From Verrucomicrobiales bacterium (GTDB lineage: Bacteria; Verrucomicrobiota; Verrucomicrobiia; Verrucomicrobiales; DEV007): a stretch of 11,475 nt of DNA. The notes below the pieces were generated by a model, which saw nothing but the letters and a program-made list of their open reading frames with translations, was not told where the DNA came from and searched no databases. A program made the translations under genes and the position numbers. The stretch spans positions 1-11,475 of the forward strand of contig JACETS010000073.1 in the NCBI GenBank assembly GCA_013911195.1. The letters are read 5' to 3'. The stretch's first letter is position 1; the number at the start of each line of letters is the position of its first letter. Of this stretch, positions 1-6,899 are shown in pieces.

Positions 1-760
1 TCATTAGATTTCCATCGAAGGCGTCAAGACTTGGGCGAGCAACCGTTGTTTTAATAAAATCGGCAGGCAACCAAATCTCCACACCTTCTACTTCACATTC
101 TGAAACAGCCGCTTGTACACTTTCAAAACTTACATCCTTTGCGGCAAGGAACACTCTTTGCACGGCATGCTTGTGTAGCAACCTAGTTATATCTCCATTC
201 GTCCAATTGTTCAAATCCACTTCCTGCACGATCTTGACCCCTGTAGAAGCGAGCCCCTCAATTTTGGACCTATAAGATTCCATTTCATCTAGATCTCCTA
301 CAAGCAACACGTTCTCATGCCACTTACCAGATTGAACCTTAGACCTTATATATTTTTTCACTAAGAATTCTTTTCCAAGCAACATTCCACCTCCAACAAA
401 AACTAAAAGAATTAGAACACCTCTGCTTTGGGCTGCCCATTGAAAGAAAACGACACACCCTCCTATTAATACACCAATAAAAATCAACGCTCTCAAATAT
501 TGCTTGAGTGATTGAACAGCTGATTTCTGAAGAGGATTTTTATAGTAACCATTCAGCTCCAATATCAATGGAGTGAATGGAACGGTGATAAATACCAACC
601 ATAGAAAATCCCGAAATGCAGGAATTTTCACCTCTTCAGGCCAAATTCCCCCTACATTATCAAATCTCAACTTATGAGACAGCCAAAAAGCAATGGCAAC
701 AATGATGCCATCAAATAGCTGATTAAGCTTAAGATCAATTTCCTGTTTGCGCCCAAGCAT
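1..760 (-). CDS. Polyprenyl glycosylphosphotransferase (exopolysaccharide sugar transferase), N-terminal part, runs off the left edge
   Basis: The reading frame is open from an ATG at 760 down to base 1, giving 253 residues with no stop. Four hydrophobic segments lie at about residues 14-29, 50-68, 91-108 and 113-129. The motif LELNGYY (67-73) closes the second helix, as is usual in this family. A soluble Rossmann-like domain follows (about 149-240, starting VLLVGD), of the type called CoA_binding_3. The last visible residues (SLDAFDGN) resemble the stretch that precedes the final membrane helix and catalytic bacterial sugar transferase domain. Family members attach the first sugar phosphate to undecaprenyl phosphate at the inner membrane, starting capsule, exopolysaccharide or O-antigen synthesis. 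The catalytic half lies outside the window, so activity and sugar cannot be judged. An in-frame stop at 785-787 leaves no other reasonable start. The gene is divergent from aroD. Confidence 0.8.
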   Translation of the reverse strand, partial: MLGRKQEIDLKLNQLFDGIIVAIAFWLSHKLRFDNVGGIWPEEVKIPAFRDFLWLVFITVPFTPLILELNGYYKNPLQKSAVQSLKQYLRALIFIGVLIGGCVVFFQWAAQSRGVLILLVFVGGGMLLGKEFLVKKYIRSKVQSGKWHENVLLVGDLDEMESYRSKIEGLASTGVKIVQEVDLNNWTNGDITRLLHKHAVQRVFLAAKDVSFESVQAAVSECEVEGVEIWLPADFIKTTVARPSLDAFDGNLM

Positions 761-837
761 TGACGAGTATTGAAGTTGTGGAGTTTATATACAATGCTGC
801 AATATTAATGGTAAAGAATTACAAAAAAGATGAAATA

Positions 838-1521
838 ATGCAAAAGTCAATTTTCTTAAATAGGCCAAACCTAGTTGTTTCGGCAACAGATCATTCAACC
901 CTAGATGCAATTTGCAAAACCAAGAACAACAATACTTTTGATATTGTAGAGATTCGATTAGATCAACTTGTACAAGAAAAAAACCTAAAAGAAAAGATAT
1001 CATCCATATCTCATCCCCTTTTACTTACATGCAGGCATCCAAAAGAAGGAGGACAAAATAATATCTCTGACCCTTTAAAAAGAATTAGCCTAATTGAACC
1101 TCTGTTACCTTTTGCCTCAGCAATTGATATTGAATTATCAGAATTCGATAAAATGAAGAATATAGTCTCAGAAGCAAAGTCAAAAGACATCAAAATAATT
1201 CTTTCTTATCATAACTTTATAACGACGCCAGAAACATCTGATTTAAATTTAATAATATCTGAAGCTGAAAGACATGATGCAGATATTATCAAAATTGCTA
1301 CAACGACAAATACTCTTAAGGAGTTAATTAATTTGTTAAGCATAAAAGAGAACTCAAAAATTGAAAATCTATCTTTTATGGGGATGGGAAATCACGGAAT
1401 GGCTTCTAGGCTAATCGCAGCACAATCAGGATCAATTCTTAATTACACAGCAATCGGAGAAACGAAAATAAAAGGACAATGGCAATTAGAAGACTTCTTA
1501 AGCGCTTTAAATTCAAATTAA
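838..1521 (+). CDS. aroD: Type I 3-dehydroquinate dehydratase
   Basis: This enzyme dehydrates 3-dehydroquinate to 3-dehydroshikimate, step three of the shikimate pathway, through a Schiff base. From the ATG at 838 it has 227 residues, normal for type I enzymes. Visible motifs are EIRLD (38-42), CRHPKEGG (65-72), SYHNF with the catalytic His at 125, DIIKIA with the Schiff-base Lys at 152, GMASR with a substrate-binding Arg at 191, and GQ at 213-214. The His-Lys spacing of 27 equals that of E. coli AroD (143/170). The frame can be extended to an in-frame ATG at 808 or a TTG at 760. I prefer 838 because homology starts just after it and the TTG would abut the divergent gene. The loop usually read as Ser-Ala-Pro-Gly-Gln is Lys-Ile-Lys-Gly-Gln here. 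The stop codon overlaps that of the convergent helicase gene. Confidence 0.9.
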   Translation: MQKSIFLNRPNLVVSATDHSTLDAICKTKNNNTFDIVEIRLDQLVQEKNLKEKISSISHPLLLTCRHPKEGGQNNISDPLKRISLIEPLLPFASAIDIELSEFDKMKNIVSEAKSKDIKIILSYHNFITTPETSDLNLIISEAERHDADIIKIATTTNTLKELINLLSIKENSKIENLSFMGMGNHGMASRLIAAQSGSILNYTAIGETKIKGQWQLEDFLSALNSN

Positions 1522-3536
1522 TCAATTAGAGTTAACTCTTCATAGTTAACTACCTCAACTGGGGCTGGTGGTAAAGCCCTTATAAAAGCTTTGCCGTATT
1601 TCATTCTAAGAATTCTATTATCTAAAATCACAACAAAACCTTTATCAGAAGCTGAGCGAATAAGTCTACCGACACCCTGCCTCAATTTAAGCACGGCCTC
1701 TGGTACAGAATACTCGAGAAAAGGATTTCCTCCAACCTTTTCAATTTGCTCAAGCCTAGACTCGATCAATGGGTGACTGGGCACAGAAAATGGAATCCTT
1801 GTAACTATCACATTCGATAAAGCTTCCCCAGGCACATCAACACCAGTCCAAAAACTATCAGTTCCAAAAAGCACTCCTCTAGAATCCTCTCTAAACATTC
1901 TTAATAATTTAGATCGAGGTACATTTTTCCCTTGAATAAATAGGTTAAATCCAAATTCCTGCAATGGCTCTGAAATTTTATTGAAGACGGAATTCATCAG
2001 CTTATAACTCGTAAATAGAACAAATGCATTACCGTTAGATTTTCTAACAAATGCTGTAATCCAATCACCTAATTCATCCTCATATTGGTCGGATCTTGGA
2101 TCAGAAATATCTCTAGCCAAATAGATCTTCATTTGGTTTTCATAATCAAAAGGACTTCCGATCTTTTCCGTATGAATTTTCTCTGCGCCTATTCTTTTTT
2201 TTACATATCCAAGAGGTTCATTGTTTTCACCAATTGATAAGGTAGCACTTGTGAGTATGCATGAATTTGATAAATCAAAAAACCTCGAACTTAAATCTTC
2301 AGAAACGTCAACCGGAGCACTTCGGAGAATGAAATTTTCGTATCGGCCAGAAGTTTTCTCTACCCAGAAAACATGCTGTGTTAAAGACTGATCAATGAAC
2401 TGAGAAATCGAATCTCTCGCAACAGACAAGCGATTCACTAACTCAAGCAACTCTGTACGAATAGAATTGTTATTCACGTCATCCAATATTGAAATTATTT
2501 TTTCCTCTAAGAATCGAAAATCTGCTAATACATCGCTTGGGAAAAACCCAGATGTTTTAACTCTAAATTCTCTACCCCAATTTCCAAAATCACAATTTGA
2601 ATCAACTAAATTAAAAAAGGTCTCAATTTTTTTTTGTAAATTAATAACACCGTCAATTGCATCATTAGCACGAACTATTTGTAACAACCCTCTTTTTTTA
2701 GTTGAGTCGTACAATCGATTAAGATCAAAAACGAGTCCTGATTGAGACACTTTGATACCTAACTGATTTGCGGCAACATCTTCTAACTCATGTGCTTCAT
2801 CAATAATTAAAAAATCATCTGAAAAAAGAAACCCATCAGAACGATCCATGGATTCATCAAGAGAATCCATTAAATTAAATAAAAGGGTATGATTAACGAC
2901 GACAACGTCTGCTGAGATTGCATCGTGCCTGGCTTCCTGATAAAAACAGTTTGAATTTTTTCCACAGGTCCTTGGGGTACAAAGTCGACTTTCACTGCAA
3001 ACTTGAGACCACAGCTTTGCTGACGGAGTAAAGTCAAGATCACTCAGTGTTCCGTCTTGCGTATTAATAGCCCAATCTTCAATAGATTCGAGTTGATCGA
3101 ATTCATCAACTTCAAATAGGTCTCTTGAGTTATTTAATGCTAATTTGAGTCTTCGAGGGCACAGATAATTAGTACGACCTTTCAATAGAACAGAAGTAAA
3201 GCCAAACTCCAGCAAGCCTTGTAAAAAAGGAAGATCTTTATCGATTATTTGTTCTTGTAAATTGATCGTTTTAGTACTGACAACTAACTTCTTATTTTTA
3301 TCTAGAGCATGTAAGACTCCTGGAGCTAAATATGCCAAAGTTTTACCAACTCCAGTTCCCGCTTCTATGATTAAATCTTTAGAAGCCTCGAGGGATTTGG
3401 CAATGATGCATGCCATATCCTGTTGCTCCTTTCTGTATTCATAACCATTGGCTAGTGATAATTTTCCATCGGGGCCAAAAAAGTCGTTCATTTGATCAGT
3501 CAAATCACAACTAGCATCACTTGAATCAGAAGGCAT
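1518..3536 (-). CDS. dinG: DinG/YoaA-type ATP-dependent helicase with Fe-S cluster
   Basis: Superfamily 2 helicase of the XPD/DinG class, 672 residues (E. coli DinG is about 716, YoaA about 636). These enzymes unwind DNA 5' to 3', resolving R-loops, forks and damage intermediates in the cytoplasm. Visible motifs in order are a Q-motif-like GYEYRKEQQ (31-39), Walker A AGTGVGKT (59-66), STKT (87-90), the DEAH box (246-249), LTSATL (428-433), the FGTDSFWTGVDVPG motif (557-570), and motif VI QGVGRLIR (620-627). Cys126, Cys186, Cys191 and Cys197 fit the 4Fe-4S ligands; the C-x4-C-x5-C spacing equals that of E. coli DinG. Cys180 is an extra cysteine nearby. The ATG at 3536 has no clear ribosome binding site, and Met16 (MNDFFGPDG) is an alternative start nearer the conserved region. 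It is the last gene of the probable xylB-headed operon, 27 bp after the DUF389 gene. I see no LexA box. Confidence 0.9.
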   Translation of the reverse strand: MPSDSSDASCDLTDQMNDFFGPDGKLSLANGYEYRKEQQDMACIIAKSLEASKDLIIEAGTGVGKTLAYLAPGVLHALDKNKKLVVSTKTINLQEQIIDKDLPFLQGLLEFGFTSVLLKGRTNYLCPRRLKLALNNSRDLFEVDEFDQLESIEDWAINTQDGTLSDLDFTPSAKLWSQVCSESRLCTPRTCGKNSNCFYQEARHDAISADVVVVNHTLLFNLMDSLDESMDRSDGFLFSDDFLIIDEAHELEDVAANQLGIKVSQSGLVFDLNRLYDSTKKRGLLQIVRANDAIDGVINLQKKIETFFNLVDSNCDFGNWGREFRVKTSGFFPSDVLADFRFLEEKIISILDDVNNNSIRTELLELVNRLSVARDSISQFIDQSLTQHVFWVEKTSGRYENFILRSAPVDVSEDLSSRFFDLSNSCILTSATLSIGENNEPLGYVKKRIGAEKIHTEKIGSPFDYENQMKIYLARDISDPRSDQYEDELGDWITAFVRKSNGNAFVLFTSYKLMNSVFNKISEPLQEFGFNLFIQGKNVPRSKLLRMFREDSRGVLFGTDSFWTGVDVPGEALSNVIVTRIPFSVPSHPLIESRLEQIEKVGGNPFLEYSVPEAVLKLRQGVGRLIRSASDKGFVVILDNRILRMKYGKAFIRALPPAPVEVVNYEELTLID

Positions 3537-3563
3537 TTATATATTACTTCAAGAAAGCATGAT

Positions 3564-5330
3564 CTAAGAATAATCAAAATATTTCCTTAATCTGATGATT
3601 ACCTTCTTGTTATAAAATTGGTTAGCTATTTCTGATATTTCTTTGATGATTTCATCATATTTAAATTCGGCGCTCATCAAATCAATTAGAACAATTTTCG
3701 TATCATCATTTTCGTTCGATACTTCAATTTTGATTAAAAGATCCTCACCAGTTTTTTTATTTATCAACTGCCTAATTTGGCTTTCTAAGTCACCGGTTTT
3801 ATTTTCATTCTTAGACAACCCACTAGAGACCTTACTCATTAAAACAGAGCTCAACGGAACAATATGAATTGCCGCAACAATTACAATAGCTAAAGCAAAC
3901 CGCCTAGTCCAGATATTCAAACCATCTTGATGCCTCTTAGCTCTGATTCCTAGCATTAAAAAAGTGATTCCTGCTCCTATAATGATGAAAACTACATTTG
4001 TAGTGAAGAGCAATGTAGCACCAAACGCTATTTTTTGTTCATTCATTGCAATTGCAATTCCTGCAGTAGCTATCGGCGGAATAAGTGCGGCAGCAATAGC
4101 TACTCCAGCTAATGCAGAAACAAGTCTAGGTCTTGCATAACAATAGGCTGCAGCCATCCCAGAAATAATAGCAATAAGTAAATCTGGAACATCTGGTTCT
4201 GAACGACTTTGCATCTGATCTGTAACTCCGTAGAAAATCCCAAAAGTACCCAGTAGTACACCTAAGATCAGAGCAGAAAAATAACCGAACAAAAGAGATT
4301 TTGAGCAGTCAACCATTAAAACTTTGTTTCCTTGAATCAATGAGAGCGCCGCACCGAGAATTGGCGTCATTAGAGGTGCAACCAACATTGCACCAATTAT
4401 GACAGCCGGGCTGTTAAGCATTAATCCCAAAGCTGCTAAGGCGGTTGAAAAAGATGTTAACGCGACAAAGTCAAAACTCCACTTTGAGTTAACTTCGACA
4501 TTTTCAAAAATCGTTACTCTTGATTCCCTATTAAGCTGAGGAATCTTTCCAGATATAATTTTTTTGAGGCCAAGTTTAATTTTCTCTTTAACATTTGATG
4601 CAGCTCTAAAAACTCCGACCGCAACTTTACCATCTTCTCTTAGCAACCTATCCGTAAGGGTACCGAAAAAAGCACGATTCAATAATCCTGAATCTGAAGC
4701 TCCTAATAGAACAAGATCATACCCCCCAGAAGATGCTTCCGAATGAATCACTGCACTAATATCATTGCCCAGAGAAACAATTGGATTAATAGTCTTATTC
4801 CCCTCACTAAATCCAGACTCAGATAAAATTCTCTCTAGCCTCTTCATACCAACTTCCTCAGAAAGCTCACTAACATCAGATTCAACGAAAAGAACATCTA
4901 AAGAACTGTCTTTAGTATCACTTATAAATTCTTCCGAAAACTTTAATGCCTCAATGGAGTTGGCTCCACCAGCCGTAGGCACAAGTATCTTATTACCACC
5001 CAGCCCTCCCTCTGAGGGAAATCGAAGGGTAATTGAGTCACAATAGCTTAACTCAATAAACTTATTTAATAAATCAGCTTTTTTTCCTCTCTTTGCTAAG
5101 GGGTGATCCAATAAAAGTAATTTTATCGACGTAGAATCGAATTCTTTTTTTATAACCGTTAGTGCCTCATCGGTCGTAACGCATAACAAGTTATCGGCTT
5201 TCGTATTTTCTGGACAAGTACCGATATAGTAAATAGTTAGTGTTAGACCAAACGAATTAGCAATTGAATCAGCCCACCCATTCATCTCTTCGATGTTGGA
5301 TTCATCAAATACAATTGCTAATATTGACAT
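3564..5330 (-). CDS. Universal-stress-protein/DUF389 fusion membrane protein
   Basis: This 588-residue protein has three parts. Residues 1-108 and 113-242 look like two universal stress protein (USP) folds. The second contains LLGASDSG...FFGT (208-224), matching the USP nucleotide-binding loop in overall length, but with Asp213 where the usual second Gly stands. Residues 286-499 are a DUF389 membrane domain with about six or seven helices (near 286-305, 307-332, 345-367, 382-398, 401-428, 434-462, 476-496). The signature is SPAVIIGAMLVAPLMTPILG (307-326), and ALIPPIATAG (415-424) is another conserved-looking stretch. Residues 513-588 form a soluble C-terminal alpha/beta tail. DUF389 proteins have no firmly established function; transport, or stress sensing through the USP part, is inference. 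The gene lies 29 bp after folD. The ATG at 5330 has no Shine-Dalgarno sequence. Confidence 0.85.
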   Translation of the reverse strand: MSILAIVFDESNIEEMNGWADSIANSFGLTLTIYYIGTCPENTKADNLLCVTTDEALTVIKKEFDSTSIKLLLLDHPLAKRGKKADLLNKFIELSYCDSITLRFPSEGGLGGNKILVPTAGGANSIEALKFSEEFISDTKDSSLDVLFVESDVSELSEEVGMKRLERILSESGFSEGNKTINPIVSLGNDISAVIHSEASSGGYDLVLLGASDSGLLNRAFFGTLTDRLLREDGKVAVGVFRAASNVKEKIKLGLKKIISGKIPQLNRESRVTIFENVEVNSKWSFDFVALTSFSTALAALGLMLNSPAVIIGAMLVAPLMTPILGAALSLIQGNKVLMVDCSKSLLFGYFSALILGVLLGTFGIFYGVTDQMQSRSEPDVPDLLIAIISGMAAAYCYARPRLVSALAGVAIAAALIPPIATAGIAIAMNEQKIAFGATLLFTTNVVFIIIGAGITFLMLGIRAKRHQDGLNIWTRRFALAIVIVAAIHIVPLSSVLMSKVSSGLSKNENKTGDLESQIRQLINKKTGEDLLIKIEVSNENDDTKIVLIDLMSAEFKYDEIIKEISEIANQFYNKKVIIRLRKYFDYS

Positions 5331-5359
5331 TTAAATAAAAGAAAGCATAACAATCCAAT

Positions 5360-6235
5360 TCAAAGACTTTTTTGGCAAGCCTTGATAGTATTTGAAATTA
5401 ACATTGCTATTGTCATAGGGCCTACGCCACCGGGAACTGGGGTTATTGCACTACATTTATCGGCAACTTCTGCAAAATTTACATCACCAACAAGCCTATA
5501 GCCCCTTTTTGCATTCTCATCATTAACACGGTTTATACCAACATCAATAATCACGGCCCCATCAGAAACATGCTCTTTCCCAATAATATTAGGTATTCCA
5601 ACTGCAGCGATAATAATATCAGCACTTGAGCAAATTGATTTAAGATCTTTTGTCCTAGAATGCGCTACTGTAACCGTTGCATTAGCATTTGCATTGTTGG
5701 CCATTAATAATAAAGCCATAGACTTCCCGACAATCATGCTTCTTCCCACGACCACAACATTTGCTCCATTGGTATCTATATCGTATTCCTGAAGTAGCCT
5801 TAAACATCCTAGCGGGGTACAAGGAATAAACCCATCAGAATCCTCTAAGGTTAATTTTGCAACATTTTCAGGATGAAACCCATCAACATCTTTTTGCGGA
5901 CTAATTTTACGAACTACAGTAGATTCATCTATGTGATCAGGAGGTGGAGACTGAACCAGTATTCCGTGTATTGATGAATCTCCATTCAGTTCATCAATTA
6001 CTTGAAGGAGCTTCTCTTGAGTAGTGTCTTCAGGAAGTTCAATTTTTACAGAATGAATCCCCAATTTCTGACAGGCTTTCACCTTACTACCAACATAAGC
6101 TTTTGAGGCTGGGTCATTGCCGACGAGAACAACAGCTAATCCAGGTTTTATACCCTTAGCTGAGATATTCTCTACTTCTAAAGCGCACTCATCTAAAACC
6201 TTCTGTGATACAGACTTTCCATCAATCAATTGCAT
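5360..6235 (-). CDS. folD: Bifunctional methylenetetrahydrofolate dehydrogenase / methenyltetrahydrofolate cyclohydrolase
   Basis: FolD interconverts 5,10-methylene-, 5,10-methenyl- and 10-formyl-tetrahydrofolate with NADP(H) in the cytoplasm, supplying one-carbon units for purines and initiator fMet. From the ATG at 6235 it has 291 residues, full length. Catalytic and folate-binding residues are visible: Tyr47 and Lys51 in YVGSKVKA, Gln95 in ILVQSPPP, and Asp118 in KDVDGFHP. The dinucleotide-binding part shows VVVVGRSMIVGK (160-171), AHSRT (191-195) and IIDVGINR (229-236). The ending ITPVPGGVGPMT (264-275) is diagnostic. The motif usually read VQLPLP is VQSPPP here, which lies within family variation. 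An in-frame TTG three codons upstream (6244) is an alternative start; neither has a clear ribosome binding site. The gene follows the DUF374 gene by 31 bp and precedes the DUF389 gene by 29 bp in the same probable operon. Confidence 0.95.
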   Translation of the reverse strand: MQLIDGKSVSQKVLDECALEVENISAKGIKPGLAVVLVGNDPASKAYVGSKVKACQKLGIHSVKIELPEDTTQEKLLQVIDELNGDSSIHGILVQSPPPDHIDESTVVRKISPQKDVDGFHPENVAKLTLEDSDGFIPCTPLGCLRLLQEYDIDTNGANVVVVGRSMIVGKSMALLLMANNANANATVTVAHSRTKDLKSICSSADIIIAAVGIPNIIGKEHVSDGAVIIDVGINRVNDENAKRGYRLVGDVNFAEVADKCSAITPVPGGVGPMTIAMLISNTIKACQKSL

Positions 6236-6266
6236 ACTTACCAAATAAACGGGGCTTGCAATAGTA

Positions 6267-6896
6267 TCAAGGGAGAGATTTTAGAACTTTTTCAATAGCC
6301 AAAGCAGATTCACCAATTTCCTCCTTCGTAATAGATTTTGAAATCCAATGAAACTCATGCAAAACAACACTAACTCTTGAAAAAGGCAGTGGAATTTGAA
6401 AATTATCCCATGTCTTAAGTTCTATACATTTACTATAAGAGATTGTTATCGGCATGATTGGCACATCCGCCATTTGCGCTACTTTGATTACTCCCGATTT
6501 CATAACTCTTGAGGGCCCCCTGGGCCCGTCAGGTGTTACCGCCAAGTCTCCTCGATTTTGATCTTGCAAGCAATTAATCGATTCCCTCAAAGCCTTAACA
6601 GGAGACTTATTTGTAGATCCTCTTATAGAATGAACTCCAAACCTTTTCATCACCTCAACAATGATTTGACCGTCCCTACTGGGACTTGTCAAAACAGTCC
6701 CCTTTCTTTTGGATAAATATTCTTTATAAACAATAGGCATCAGAAAAACCTTACAATGCCAGAAAACCCAAATAACAGAACCTTCACGGCTAGTTTTATC
6801 AGAAATACCACAACGGTCATCAAAACTAATCCTTAAACTAATCGCAATCGCCCGTATAACAAAAGCGATTAAGTATCCAATAACCTTTACTTTCAC
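6267..6896 (-). CDS. DUF374 family lysophospholipid acyltransferase-like protein
   Basis: This 209-residue protein has the full DUF374 pattern. An N-terminal hydrophobic segment (about 5-20) probably anchors it to the membrane. It is followed by WVFWHCKVFLMP with the probable catalytic His47, SPSRDGQII (71-79), IRGSTNKSP (91-99) and the very conserved TPDGPRGP (121-128). The family belongs to the LPLAT acyltransferase clan, in which His and Asp of an H-x4-D-like site support acyl transfer. The actual acceptor (lipid A precursor, lysophospholipid or other lipid) is unknown. The start is GTG at 6896, only 3 bp after the xylB stop, which implies translational coupling; no alternative ATG lies close enough to keep the N-terminal helix. 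It is the second gene of the probable xylB-headed operon. Confidence 0.85.
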   Translation of the reverse strand: MKVKVIGYLIAFVIRAIAISLRISFDDRCGISDKTSREGSVIWVFWHCKVFLMPIVYKEYLSKRKGTVLTSPSRDGQIIVEVMKRFGVHSIRGSTNKSPVKALRESINCLQDQNRGDLAVTPDGPRGPSRVMKSGVIKVAQMADVPIMPITISYSKCIELKTWDNFQIPLPFSRVSVVLHEFHWISKSITKEEIGESALAIEKVLKSLP

Positions 6897-6899
6897 TTT

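Noticed and set aside
760..837. N-terminal extension of aroD from the TTG at 760
   Set aside because: The extra 26 residues match nothing in the family, and the start would lie on the first codon of the divergent gene.
2627..2635. Run of nine A on the coding strand of dinG as a slippage or frameshift site
   Set aside because: The frame is intact with conserved motifs on both sides, and A-runs are common in this AT-rich sequence.
5331..5359. Terminator between folD and the DUF389 gene
   Set aside because: A T-rich stretch is present but no stem with pairing arms precedes it; the short gap suits an operon.
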